From CAYNHT01 sp964397485 (GTDB taxonomy: Bacteria > Bacillota_I > Bacilli_A > RF39 > UBA660), in assembly GCA_964397485.1 (NCBI GenBank), contig CAYNHT010000004.1, positions 121,784-185,783 of the forward strand: 64,000 nucleotides of DNA. The letters run 5' to 3'. Positions 53,655-62,775 of this stretch are shown here, piece after piece (positions within the stretch are counted from its first letter, which is position 1; each line of letters begins with the position of its first letter). The notes below the pieces were generated by a model. The model was not told the origin of the DNA and did not search any database. It was given only the letters and a program-made list of their open reading frames with translations. The position numbers were made by a program, and so were the translations under genes.

Positions 53655-55805
53655 ATGGGTTTGACAAATAATTCAACTGGTAAAACGTGCTTTACAACTG
53701 ATCTTAAAATAGAAAAAAAAAGGAATGATGATTTAATTATAGCTCTAGCTGGTAACCCTAATGTAGGAAAAAGCACTGTTTTTAATAACCTAACAGGTCT
53801 TAATCAACATACTGGTAATTGGCCAGGAAAAACGGTTACTAACGCATCAGGTAGCTATATTCATAATGATAAACGTTTTATCTTGATTGATATACCTGGA
53901 ACATATTCTTTAATGGCTAATTCTGCCGAAGAAGAAGTTGCTAGAGATTTTATATGTTTTGGTAATCCTGATGTAACAGTAGTTGTTGTAGATGCAACAT
54001 GCTTAGAAAGAAATTTAAATCTTGTTTTACAAACACTTGAAATAACATCTAATGTTGTTTTATGTGTTAATTTAATGGATGAAGCCAAAAGAAAGAATAT
54101 TAAAATTGATTTAATAAAGTTAGAAAATACTCTTGGTATTCCAGTAGTTGGTTGTAGTGCGAATAAGAGAAAAGGTCTAAAAGAATTAATGGATAAGGTA
54201 TATGAAGTATCACAAAATGATAGTACTAAAAAAACTATTGACATTAAATATGAAGATAAAATAGAAGAAGCAATATCAGCATTAGAAGAAGAACTAAAAA
54301 AATATAATGATTTAAAAATAAATTATCGATGGATGTCTTTAAAATTACTTGATGATGATAATAGTTTTAAAGATGGCATAAAAAAATACCTTGATTTTGA
54401 TTTAGAAACTTATAGTGATTTAAAAAAAGTAATACAAAGTACAAAAGAAAATTTAAAAGCTAGTGGAATAGATGATAAAGTATATCGCAATATAATTGTA
54501 TCAAGGTTAGTAAATATTTCAGAAGAAATCTCAAAAAAAGTAGTTATTTTTAAAGATGATAACTATAATGATAAAACTAGAAAAATAGATAAATATCTAA
54601 CTTCTAAAATATATGGCATTCCTGTTATGATTGGTTTATTAGCTCTTATTTTTTATCTTACTATAATAGGTTCTAATATACCTTCACAAATATTAGCTGA
54701 TATTTTGTTTTGGTTTCAAGATCGATTAACTGATTTTTTTATGTTTCTAAAAACACCTTTATGGATTCATGATATTTTAGTCCTTGGTATATATAGAACA
54801 TTAGCATGGGTAGTATCTGTAATGTTACCACCTATGGCTATTTTCTTTCCGTTATTTACTTTATTAGAAGATTTAGGATATTTACCAAGAATAGCTTTTA
54901 ATCTTGATAAGTTATTTAAAAAATGTTGTACATGTGGTAAACAAGCATTAACAATGTGTATGGGTTTTGGTTGTAATGCAGCTGGTGTTATTGGTTGTAG
55001 GATAATTGATTCACCAAGAGAACGTTTAATAGCGATAATAACTAATAACTTTGTTCCATGTAATGGGAGATTTCCTATTTTAATAGCTATTATTACAATG
55101 TTTTTTACAGGGGTTATAGTTTCTCCTTTACAACCTATTATTTCCACCCTTATTTTAACAAGCGTTATAATATTAGGGGTTGTAATGACATTACTTGTTT
55201 CTAAACTACTTTCTAAAACTATTTTAAAAGGAATTCCTTCAACCTTTACATTAGAACTTCCTCCATATAGGAAACCACAAATAACAAAGGTTATCATTAG
55301 ATCAATTTTTGATAGAACTTTATTTGTATTAGGAAGAGCTATAGCTGTTGCTGCACCGGCTGGTTTAGTTATATGGATAATGGCTAATATTACAATAGGT
55401 GATTTTAGTATATTGTGGCATTGTGCTAATATATTAGATCCTTTTGCATCAATAATTGGTTTAGATGGATATATATTAATGGCATTTATATTAGGGTTTC
55501 CTGCTAATGAGATTGTAATACCAATTATTATAATGAGTTATATGTCAACTGGTAGTATGGTTGAATTAAATAGTTTAACCGAATTAAAAGATTTATTAGT
55601 TAATAATGGCTGGACTTGGGTAACTGCTATATGTGTAATGTTATTTTCACTTATGCACTGGCCATGTGGTACTACTTGTTTAACTATAAAAAAAGAAACT
55701 CAAAGTCTAAAGTGGACATTAGTTTCAATTTTAATTCCAACTATTCTTGGAATAACACTTTGTTTTATAGTAGCAACAACAGCTAGGTTATTCGGATTCA
55801 TTTAA
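53655..55805 (+). CDS. feoB: Ferrous iron transport GTPase/permease FeoB
   Basis: About 716 residues. N-terminal G domain: GNPNVGKST, then QHTGNWPGKTV (G2), DIPGTYS (G3), NLMDEAKR (G4); a guanine-dissociation-inhibitor helical region; and a C-terminal membrane domain with two Gate motifs (MGFGCNAAGVIGCRI and ILGFPANEIVIPIIIM). It imports Fe2+ driven by or gated by GTP. I prefer the ATG at 53655, with AAGGAG ten bases upstream, over the ATG at 53637 that overlaps the feoA stop and lacks a ribosome site. Its 3' end overlaps the converging gene by 18 bases. Confidence 0.95.
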   Translation: MGLTNNSTGKTCFTTDLKIEKKRNDDLIIALAGNPNVGKSTVFNNLTGLNQHTGNWPGKTVTNASGSYIHNDKRFILIDIPGTYSLMANSAEEEVARDFICFGNPDVTVVVVDATCLERNLNLVLQTLEITSNVVLCVNLMDEAKRKNIKIDLIKLENTLGIPVVGCSANKRKGLKELMDKVYEVSQNDSTKKTIDIKYEDKIEEAISALEEELKKYNDLKINYRWMSLKLLDDDNSFKDGIKKYLDFDLETYSDLKKVIQSTKENLKASGIDDKVYRNIIVSRLVNISEEISKKVVIFKDDNYNDKTRKIDKYLTSKIYGIPVMIGLLALIFYLTIIGSNIPSQILADILFWFQDRLTDFFMFLKTPLWIHDILVLGIYRTLAWVVSVMLPPMAIFFPLFTLLEDLGYLPRIAFNLDKLFKKCCTCGKQALTMCMGFGCNAAGVIGCRIIDSPRERLIAIITNNFVPCNGRFPILIAIITMFFTGVIVSPLQPIISTLILTSVIILGVVMTLLVSKLLSKTILKGIPSTFTLELPPYRKPQITKVIIRSIFDRTLFVLGRAIAVAAPAGLVIWIMANITIGDFSILWHCANILDPFASIIGLDGYILMAFILGFPANEIVIPIIIMSYMSTGSMVELNSLTELKDLLVNNGWTWVTAICVMLFSLMHWPCGTTCLTIKKETQSLKWTLVSILIPTILGITLCFIVATTARLFGFI

Positions 55806-56120
55806 GGGTTCTTCTTTTTGCTTTACATATACTCTTCTTAATTTATTGATCGCTATATGAGTTCCAACTTCTAATAAGTTCCCAATTATAGCCCCATACA
55901 TTACACCATAGACAATATTTTTCATTAAATAAACAAATCCAACAATAATTCCAACACTAACTAAAGGAATTAATTTTCCTATAAATAAATCGTAGATATT
56001 ACGTAATAAAACTATTATACTTCCAATATACATCATTGTTAGATTACCAAAAAGCAATCCGATCAACCCAATTAATACACCTGTTTTTTGCATTACATCT
56101 CCAAAATCTCTTATTTCCAT
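55788..56120 (-). CDS. Small membrane protein, unknown family
   Basis: 110 residues with three or four membrane segments (TGVLIGLIGLLFGNLTMMYIG; GKLIPLVSVGIIVGFVYLM; VMYGAIIGNLLEVGTHIAI) and a charged C-terminus. Glycine-rich helices recall small holin-like or channel-forming proteins, but no family is recognised. Converges on feoB with an 18-base overlap of coding sequence. GAGGATGAT precedes the ATG. Confidence 0.55.
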   Translation of the reverse strand: MEIRDFGDVMQKTGVLIGLIGLLFGNLTMMYIGSIIVLLRNIYDLFIGKLIPLVSVGIIVGFVYLMKNIVYGVMYGAIIGNLLEVGTHIAINKLRRVYVKQKEEPLNESE

Positions 56121-56189
56121 TGTATCATCCTCTATATTATCATATCCACCATCTCTTAAAATATAGCCTTTTATTAAAAAGAAAAAAAC

Positions 56190-56217
56190 ATTTTATTTTC
56201 ATAAAATGTTTTTATAT
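56190..56217 (-). terminator. Terminator of tagD
   Basis: On minus, AACATTTTA...TAAAATGTT followed by a T-run; it overlaps the stop of tagD. Confidence 0.75.
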
Positions 56218-56618
56218 TATACTCTAGCTTTATTTAATTCTTCTTTTATCTTAGTAGTTGAGATTCCTTCAGTTCTAGGTAAGAAAACCACTTCAGCATA
56301 TTCTTTTAAGTAATCAAATTTGTCACTATCTTTCCAGTCATCTCCCATAACAACAACATCTATATCATATGTTTTGATATCACTTGGTTTTTGTTCCCAA
56401 TTTTCTTCTGGAATAACTAAATCAACATATTTAATTGCTTCAACAATTAATTTTCTTTGTTCATATGTAAAATATGATTTTTTACCCTTTATAGCATTAA
56501 ATTCATCAGTAGATACAGCTACTACTAAATAATCTCCTAATGCTTTAGCTCTTCTTAAAATATTAATGTGTCCTTCATGTAATAAATCAAATGTTCCATA
56601 AGTCAAAATTCTTTTCAT
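56217..56618 (-). CDS. tagD: Glycerol-3-phosphate cytidylyltransferase
   Basis: 133 residues, the normal length. Nucleotidyltransferase signature GTFDLLHEGHINILRRA (HxGH) and RTEGISTT near the C-terminus. It makes CDP-glycerol for teichoic acid or related wall polymers; no tag/tar polymerase genes are in the window, so the final use is open. GAGGAGACGG precedes the ATG. Confidence 0.95.
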   Translation of the reverse strand: MKRILTYGTFDLLHEGHINILRRAKALGDYLVVAVSTDEFNAIKGKKSYFTYEQRKLIVEAIKYVDLVIPEENWEQKPSDIKTYDIDVVVMGDDWKDSDKFDYLKEYAEVVFLPRTEGISTTKIKEELNKARV

Positions 56619-56676
56619 CTAACCGTCTCCTCAATAGTCTAATTATAGCACATTTTAGTATCATTTTAAATATTAT

Positions 56677-58185
56677 TTAATATGATTTAGCGAAAATTGC
56701 TCTTTTTTTGGTTTTCTTACCAGTTAATATACATTCACTTTCTTCATCCATCTCATCAAGTAAAATACATCTTATTGTAACTTTCATTTCTTTTAAACGT
56801 TCATCTTCTCCTATAGAATCATAATATGGTGCTTCTACAAAGAAAACATCTTTTTCATTAGAAAAATATTTTTCTAATTCTTCAAATGAATCTATTTTTG
56901 TAACATTAGATTGTAATCTTTCTTCTGCTTCTTTAAGATAAGTATTTTGTATATCACTTAAATAAGATTCAACATTATTAACAAAATCTTCTTCTAATAA
57001 AGTATGTTTAATAGAAGGATCTTCTGATCTTAATCGGTACATAACACTATTATTTTCAAGTTCATTTTTACCAATTTCAATTAAAATAGGAACACCTTTT
57101 TTAATCCATGACCATTTCTTATCACTTGAAGCAATATTTCTACTATCTACTTTTACTTTTATTTGTCTACCTTCAAAAGTTTTACTTGAACTTATTTTTT
57201 TCGATAATTCTTCTGCATACCTATTAATTTTTTCATTTAACTCTTCATCTTTACTATTTAAAAGAGTATTTATTACTATTTGATATGTCGCAATCTTAGG
57301 TGGTACTCTCATACCATCATCATCAGCATGAGTCATAATCAATCCACCTATTAATCTTGTAGATACTCCCCAAGAAGTAGTATGCACATATTCTAAAGTT
57401 CCATTTTCACTAGTAAATTTAATATCTGCAGCTCGAGCAAAATTATCACCTAAATAATGAGAAGTTCCAGCCTGTAATGATTTTCCATCTTGCATCATAG
57501 CTTCAATACAATAGGTTTCAACTGCTCCTGGAAATCTATCATAAATAGGTTTAGTTCCTACTATAACTGGTATAGCTAAAAACTCCCTTACAAAATCGCG
57601 ATAAACTAAAAGCATTTCAAAAGTAAAATCACGAGCTTCTTTAATACTAGCATGAGCAGTATGACCTTCTTGCCATAAAAATTCAACAGTTCTTAAAAAA
57701 ACTCTTGGTCGCATTTCCCATCTTACAACATTACACCATTGATTTAATTTTAATGGTAGATCTTTATAAGATTTAATCCATTGTGACATCGATTCACCAA
57801 TAATAGTTTCAGATGTTGGACGAACTACTACTGGTTCTGATAATTCACTAGAAGGAATTAATTGACCACTTTCTAAATCTTTTTCTAATCTATGATGTGT
57901 AACAACAGCCATCTCTTTAGCAAAACCATCAACATGCTTTGCTTCTTTAGAAATATAGCTAAGAGGAATAAATAAAGGGAAATATACATTTTCAGATCCT
58001 CTTTCTTTTATTTTATCACCAAGAATATTTTGAATATTTTCCCATATTCCATATCCCCATGGTTTAATAACCATACATCCTCTAACGTGGGCTAATTCAG
58101 CTAATTCAGATTCTTTAACAACCTCCTGATACCACATGGAAAAATCTTCATTTCTAGTAACTTTCATTGCTTTTTTATTATTCAT
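56677..58185 (-). CDS. proS: Prolyl-tRNA synthetase, type 3 (archaeal/eukaryotic-like)
   Basis: 502 residues. Class II motifs: motif 1 region VRGCMVIKPWGYGIWENIQ, motif 2 WRWEMRP-type (VRWEMRPRVFLRTVEFLWQEGHTAHA), motif 3 region GLIMTHADDDGMRVPP. It lacks the long editing insertion of the E. coli type, so it is the ProS type 3 found in many Bacilli and Clostridia. The C-terminal zinc domain is reduced. AAAGGAG precedes the ATG; it is controlled by the Pro T-box. Confidence 0.96.
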   Translation of the reverse strand: MNNKKAMKVTRNEDFSMWYQEVVKESELAELAHVRGCMVIKPWGYGIWENIQNILGDKIKERGSENVYFPLFIPLSYISKEAKHVDGFAKEMAVVTHHRLEKDLESGQLIPSSELSEPVVVRPTSETIIGESMSQWIKSYKDLPLKLNQWCNVVRWEMRPRVFLRTVEFLWQEGHTAHASIKEARDFTFEMLLVYRDFVREFLAIPVIVGTKPIYDRFPGAVETYCIEAMMQDGKSLQAGTSHYLGDNFARAADIKFTSENGTLEYVHTTSWGVSTRLIGGLIMTHADDDGMRVPPKIATYQIVINTLLNSKDEELNEKINRYAEELSKKISSSKTFEGRQIKVKVDSRNIASSDKKWSWIKKGVPILIEIGKNELENNSVMYRLRSEDPSIKHTLLEEDFVNNVESYLSDIQNTYLKEAEERLQSNVTKIDSFEELEKYFSNEKDVFFVEAPYYDSIGEDERLKEMKVTIRCILLDEMDEESECILTGKKTKKRAIFAKSY

Positions 58186-58215
58186 AAATAACTCCTTTCA
58201 AATACATATTTATAT

Positions 58216-58428
58216 AAAAAAAAGAATAGTACATAAGGGGTGCGAAAAGCACGGTACCATCCTTCATTTTTCTTAATTTTGATAACGGTTTTACCCGAAA
58301 ATAGTTTTCTATTTTACTCAAAGGTAGGAATTAATAAAGATTATACATGGGTTCTCACTATCCCCACTTCACTTAATATAAGAGCTTTACTAATTATGTC
58401 CTCATCAAAGATTTAAAACATAAATATT
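58216..58428 (-). ncRNA. T-box riboswitch, proline (specifier CCU)
   Basis: Minus-strand leader of proS. Stem I starts GAUGAGGACAUAAU with the GGGGAUAGUGAGAACCC distal hairpin, and presents CCU (58326-58328) followed by A and CCUU, which closes the base with GAGG. The antiterminator is the variant GAAGGAUGGUACCGUG; the terminator is AUGGUAC-GUGC...GCAC-GUACUAU with U-run (58216-58223). Confidence 0.85.
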
Positions 58429-58434
58429 ACTACG

Positions 58435-58463
58435 AGAATATCACAAGTAGCAAGTAATGTCAA
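58435..58463 (-). promoter_or_regulatory. Promoter of the proS T-box
   Basis: Consensus TTGACA (58458-58463), 17-base spacer, TATTCT (58435-58440). Confidence 0.8.
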
Positions 58464-58657
58464 TAAAATTTAAAAATTACAACTAAATTTATTCTATAAT
58501 TAATATTATGCGGTTATCTTATGATTGTTAATTTATTTACTGTTGGGATTATTATTGGGGGTTGTTAATGGACTAATGTAATTTTAAGAGTTCATTAGAT
58601 ATACACTAAATTAGTATTAGAAAAAGATGTGGTTTTGGTTGTTTTCTTTTTATATGT
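58464..58657. other. AT-rich spacer, nothing recognised
   Basis: About 190 bases between the proS promoter and the first RHS-array gene. I see no open frame, RNA fold, repeat or strong terminator. Confidence 0.6.
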
Positions 58658-59068
58658 CTAATCTTTATGAATTCCTATTTCTTTGTTATTTAACTTCATG
58701 AATATTTCATAATCATTTTTAGATATATCATCTAGACTTTTATAACTACGTGTCTGTCCATTAATATAATCAATTTCAGTAAATCCACTAGTGCCAATTG
58801 TATATAGATTTGATGAAGTATGAAAATATGAGTAAACGTTCTCATCTATAACCATTACTCTGTTTCTATCGTACAGCGTCCACTCTACTTTATTATCCCG
58901 TTTTCCACTTAATATAGCATATCTACATTCATCACCAAATTCTATAACTGTATCTCGTCCACCATGGCATGCCTTTTGGGCCTCATAGTATGTAAAAATT
59001 TTTAACATTGTGAAAGCTAAAATTGGTAAACACAAAATTAAAATTACTTTAGAAAGTGTTTTTCTCAT
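58658..59068 (-). CDS. Membrane-anchored small protein, candidate immunity to RHS tip 3
   Basis: 136 residues. One N-terminal membrane helix (VILILCLPILAFTMLKIFTYY), then a folded domain with two Cys (KACHGG, DECRYAI). No family recognised. It starts 12 bases after the stop of the RHS tip with a strong AGAGGAGAA ribosome site. In polymorphic toxin systems the gene directly after the toxin encodes its immunity protein, so that is the likely role; the membrane anchor suggests the toxin acts at or through the membrane. Inference from position. Confidence 0.65.
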   Translation of the reverse strand: MRKTLSKVILILCLPILAFTMLKIFTYYEAQKACHGGRDTVIEFGDECRYAILSGKRDNKVEWTLYDRNRVMVIDENVYSYFHTSSNLYTIGTSGFTEIDYINGQTRSYKSLDDISKNDYEIFMKLNNKEIGIHKD

Positions 59069-59080
59069 AATTCTTCTCCT

Positions 59081-60700
59081 CTAATATATAGTTTCAAAAC
59101 TTACACCCCATTTATATGATGATATTATATTTCCTTTTTCCAATCTATAGCCAAAATTATTCATGAAATTAGAAAAGCCTCCGCCGTATCTGTATTCATC
59201 AAAATTATAGTCATCTTCCATATAAACAGTCAAGTGCCAACTATTTCCCTTTTTCGCACCGTATACTCGAATATCTGCTTTCTGAATAGAATAATGTAAA
59301 TCGCCTGTTGTAAATTCAATTGATGTCAATCCAGTATCAAAATTTTTACCATCTGAACTTACTACTGAATTGTTAACCAAAGTCTTAAACTCGCTTGATT
59401 TAGGAACTTTATCTGCAATCTTCTTTTGTTGTGATTTTGAAAGATTATTAACAGGTATCGGGGAAAACGAATTAGCAAAAAGCTCACCAGATAAAGTTTT
59501 TCCAGAAATCGCTGATGCGTATTTAACTCCTATATAAGTTAATATTTTAGTATATTGTTCAGTAATCCATTTGTTAATAGGAAATAAATTAGGCATCCCT
59601 AAATATCCACTTGGGTCACTCATATTAACTGGATTATTTTCTACATACGAATATAAATTATTCCCTACAAGGTTATTAGTTTGAGCTAATATACTATCTA
59701 TATTTATAAATCTTCTTATATCTGCATCATAATATCTACTATTTAAATAATAATAGTTGCTATCATTATCATAATAATAACCTCTATATCTAAATGAGTT
59801 AATATTTCCAATATGACTCATATCACTAGAAACGTCATTACCTTGATCATCGGTTATGCTTGTTATTACTCCCCAACTATCATATTCATAACTTACTACC
59901 CTATTACCAGATTCATCTATTAACCCTATTATATCACCACTTATGTTTTTTTCATAGTAATATATTTCATCATTATATGTTAATGCTACTAAACTATCTT
60001 CTGCATCATATGTATAATGAATCTTATTTGAATCAGTTATTTCTTGAATTATTTTATTTCCTGATAATTTATATGTTGTTATTACTTCTTCTAATGTTAC
60101 TTTATCTACTATCTTTTTTTCTACTCTTATTCCATTATCATTATACTTATAATATATATCTATATCATTTAATTGTTGATTACTTCTATTAACATATTGA
60201 CTTGCTAGTTGTCTTCCTTTTTCCCATGTAAACGTTCTATATGTTATTCCATCTTTTTCTATTTTTATTGGATTTCCTATTTCATCATAAGTATATTCAT
60301 ATCCATTATATTCTTTTAATTGATCTTTCCAATTAGTATCATAAATATAATTATCTTCTTCTATTATAATAGCATCTTTTATTACTTCTGTTTCTCTAAA
60401 CTCTATAAATTTATATACTACTTCTGTATTATTTTTGCTTAATACTTCTTCTACATCAGTTGTACTAGTTATACTTATAGCTTCCTCTTCACTTATAGAA
60501 TTTGATGATAATCTTACATCACTTATATCACCATAGTAAAAGTATCCATTATCTTGCATCCAATAACCTATTATTACTTCAGTCGCATTAATTATTGATG
60601 GGGTACCACTTACTATATATGAATCATATTTTATTCCGTCTATATAAAATTCATAGTTTGTTCCATTCCATATAATGGCTAATTTAAGGGATCGTGGACA
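59081..60700 (-). pseudogene. RHS protein fragment: LamG half, RHS core, toxin tip 3
   Basis: Open frame from about 60776 to 59081 with no convincing start. Homology begins near 60700 with a LamG/concanavalin-like stretch (LAIIWNGTNYEFYIDGIKYD), followed by YD-repeats (YTYDEIGNPIKIEKDGITY; YKYNDNGIRVEKKI) and the RHS core hallmark SFRYRGYYYDNDSNYYYLNSRYYD...NNLYSYVENNPVNMSDPSG. The last 170 residues are a variable tip with LHYSIQKADIRVYGAKKGNSWH and DYNFDEYRYGGGFSN, which I cannot place. The N-terminal part of a full RHS protein is missing, so this is a displaced C-terminal cassette or truncated gene. An internal ATG at 60559 could still allow expression. Confidence 0.72.
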
Positions 60701-60869
60701 GATTACTAACTGAGTAGATAGATTTTATTGAGATGGTGCTTGGAAATGGGCAAGGTAATAGAAAATTGTTTTGTATTTATCAAATATTAAAAAGAGACAT
60801 GAAGTTTTTCATATCCCAATTCATAGTATTATAATTAAGTTTATTTAATTTACTTAACTTTACGAAATG
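60700..60869. other. Break region of the RHS array
   Basis: The LamG homology of the 59.1-60.7 kb fragment ends abruptly near 60695. Beyond it, to the RDD-like gene, sequence is AT-rich and non-coding, with several stops in the RHS frame. It may mark an insertion or recombination point. No target duplication or inverted repeat was identified. Confidence 0.45.
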
Positions 60870-61235
60870 TTAATTATTAATTTCAACAATTTTTGTGTTG
60901 CAAATGATATCCCCAATTCTTTTTTTTCTCATTAAAATCAATAAACATTCTAATGGCCATATGATTACAGTTATATTCCGTAATATAATGATAGATATAG
61001 GAGGAATTTTATTATCGTCTTTCCTTATTTCTATTTTCATAATTTTTTTACCTATACTTGCATTTTTAAATACTGCATCTTTAAAAATAGTTAATATCAT
61101 AACTGTTGCTATAACTGAGTTTGTGGCTTCGAAAATATTAAAATCTTTTAACATTGCATAAATATGTAACGGTATTTGACAAATTAAAAGTATTATAATA
61201 AAGTCTATTATCATCGCAATTATTCTTTTTTTCAT
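60870..61235 (-). CDS. RDD-like small membrane protein, candidate immunity to RHS tip 2
   Basis: 121 residues with three membrane segments (IIAMIIDFIIILLICQIPLHIY; ATVMILTIFKDAVF; IIILRNITVIIWPLECLLIL). The IDF start, KNASIGKKIMKIEI and RKKRIGDIIC fit the RDD family. Its ATG overlaps the TGA of the upstream tip in ATGA, so the two are translationally coupled; the earlier frame start (61247) would lie inside the tip. Immunity is inferred from position. RDD proteins serve as general membrane partners in other loci, so it could instead be an accessory factor. Confidence 0.68.
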   Translation of the reverse strand: MKKRIIAMIIDFIIILLICQIPLHIYAMLKDFNIFEATNSVIATVMILTIFKDAVFKNASIGKKIMKIEIRKDDNKIPPISIIILRNITVIIWPLECLLILMRKKRIGDIICNTKIVEINN

Positions 61236-61789
61236 TTTATATCCCATCCTATCTTAATATGACCACCTATTCCAAAATGTAACTCCAATTCTATTCCAAC
61301 AAATATTCCTTTTTTACTAAAATTTGTGAAAGGAACATCAAAAATATAAGATGTTTTTGCATACGGACTACGTAATAAAGTTTGAGTATGATACGGATCA
61401 TTTTCCCAATATGTTACATCTTCTGGTAAAGGAAGTGGGTGTTCAAACTGATAGGAAGGACCTATCCCTACAGCTTGAGCGCTAGCATTACTAACAATAC
61501 TAGTATATGTTTTTCCATTTGCTATTCCCCACGTTTTATCTTTATATGATGTTAAGCTGGTTGGAATTCCTAATGGTGATAAAGTAGCGCCAGAACCTGT
61601 TCCGAAACCAACTTCAGCTACAAAATTGTTAATTATTGATTTGGTAATATTCGTAGTCGTATTGACAACCATATTGACAACAACTTTGGTAGTTTTTACA
61701 ACAGCGCTTGCTGCTTTGTTAATTGTATTACTAATTCCATTTCCGATATTTTTTAAACACTTGTGCCATGTTCCTTCATTATCCACCAT
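61232..61789 (-). CDS. Orphan RHS toxin tip 2
   Basis: 185 residues starting MVDNEGTWHK, which continues a frame-shifted RHS core (YAFTNQINMVDNEGTW corresponds to NNPVNMSDPSGY). Residues about 12-55 are an Ala/Val/Thr-rich stretch (AASAVVKTTKVVVNMVVNTTTNITKSIINNF), probably a pretoxin or translocation segment; the remainder ends in short beta-strands (GIFVGIELELHFGIGGHIKIGW). Function not recognised. It no longer has an RHS N-terminus of its own, so delivery would need recombination with a complete RHS gene. Its stop overlaps the next gene (ATGA). Confidence 0.6.
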   Translation of the reverse strand: MVDNEGTWHKCLKNIGNGISNTINKAASAVVKTTKVVVNMVVNTTTNITKSIINNFVAEVGFGTGSGATLSPLGIPTSLTSYKDKTWGIANGKTYTSIVSNASAQAVGIGPSYQFEHPLPLPEDVTYWENDPYHTQTLLRSPYAKTSYIFDVPFTNFSKKGIFVGIELELHFGIGGHIKIGWDIK

Positions 61790-61980
61790 GTTAATTTGAT
61801 TGGTGAAAGCATATTATGCATGGTGTGCCGTAACTGCTAAATTCCAATTTTACAAAATGTACTGTCAGCATTTAAAAAGTGTTTGCACTCAAAGTTATAG
61901 TATCTGCTGTTCAAATAGTAATAGTTTCTATCATTGTTATAATAAAACCTCTGTACTTAAATGAATTTATATCTCACTAC
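61790..61980 (-). pseudogene. Decayed RHS core remnant upstream of tip 2
   Basis: The minus-strand translation reads RFYYNNDRNYYYLNSRYYN and HFLNADS, clearly the RHS core (YYYDNDSNYYYLNSRYYD...FINIDS in the neighbouring copy), but with in-frame stops before and after and a frameshift into tip 2. This shows that the tip descends from a full RHS protein whose N-terminal part decayed. Confidence 0.8.
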
Positions 61981-61982
61981 AA

Positions 61983-62363
61983 TTATTTTAAAATCTCGTA
62001 TTTTATATCGAAAACATCTTTTAGTTCTGATGAAACAGCAGCAGTTAATTCTCTTGTTTCCTTTGCTTCAATATCCCCTAAAAATCCGGTTACACTAGTT
62101 ATTTCTTTTTTTGCTTTATCCAAAAAAGTTATTTTTAATTTAATATCTTCTTTATTTGCTTTTGAAGAATTTTTAACATTAACTGATAAAAAAGAAATGG
62201 AAATAGAACTATCAAAAGTTATATTAGCATCTGTAATAACCAATCCTTCTACCTTTTTAGTACTATCTAATTTATTTTTCTGAGACATAAGAAAAAACAC
62301 TAATATACCGATTAATAATATCGATACTAAACCTATTCCTACAATAATTCTTTTTTTATTCAT
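61983..62363 (-). CDS. FxLYD-like membrane-anchored protein
   Basis: 126 residues: one N-terminal membrane helix (RIIVGIGLVSILLIGILVFFL) and an Ig-like beta domain (LVITDANITFDSSISISFLSVNVKNSSK, then LKITFLDKAKKEITSVTG) in the manner of FxLYD domains. GGAGGTTTATAAAA precedes the ATG. It sits between the first immunity gene and the decayed RHS core, so it may be a leftover immunity gene of a lost tip or an unrelated exported protein. No function claimed. Confidence 0.6.
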   Translation of the reverse strand: MNKKRIIVGIGLVSILLIGILVFFLMSQKNKLDSTKKVEGLVITDANITFDSSISISFLSVNVKNSSKANKEDIKLKITFLDKAKKEITSVTGFLGDIEAKETRELTAAVSSELKDVFDIKYEILK

Positions 62364-62496
62364 TTTTATAAACCTCCATTGTTATTGCGTATTTAACGTT
62401 TAATCTACTATAATTATACCACTTTTTATAGTTATAAGTAAATTACCATTTAAAACAGAAAAAAGTGCAGAGGCACTTAATGGAAAAATTTATTAT

Positions 62497-62775
62497 TTAT
62501 TTTCTTTCATTTTTATTTCTATCTTGCAATGTATAACGCATATTATTTAAATACTCAATAAGATGATAGAGCTCTAATCCATATTTATTTGGTTCATCAT
62601 TTTCATCTAAACCATCATTAGAAAATAAATTTGAAATACACTCCACACATATCTCTATTAGATTTTCATCATTGATGAGTTGGTCGTATTCAACTTGTAC
62701 ATATGTATTAAATTCCTTATTCTTTTTTAAACATTCATTTATTAATTTTATATTACTTATATCTTTCTCTTTCAT
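62497..62775 (-). CDS. Small acidic protein, candidate immunity to RHS tip 1
   Basis: 92 residues, soluble, acidic and helical (NLIEICVECISNLFSNDGLDENDEPNKYG), no membrane segment, so a cytoplasmic immunity protein that would bind a cytosolic toxin. The ATG at 62775 overlaps the RHS stop as ATGA and has GGAGGGG upstream inside the RHS gene; this tight coupling is the hallmark of cognate toxin/immunity pairs. No family recognised. Confidence 0.7.
   Translation of the reverse strand: MKEKDISNIKLINECLKKNKEFNTYVQVEYDQLINDENLIEICVECISNLFSNDGLDENDEPNKYGLELYHLIEYLNNMRYTLQDRNKNERK

Noticed and set aside
54767..55297. 176-residue open frame antisense to feoB
   Set aside because: Lies wholly within the FeoB membrane domain, whose motifs are intact; no ribosome site or family match.
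59860..60192. Leu/His/Tyr-rich open frame on the plus strand inside the RHS fragment
   Set aside because: Low-complexity shadow of the RHS repeats on the opposite strand; no ribosome site and no plausible fold.
60700..60860. Possible insertion-sequence remnant at the RHS break
   Set aside because: No transposase-like frame, inverted repeat or target duplication could be identified.
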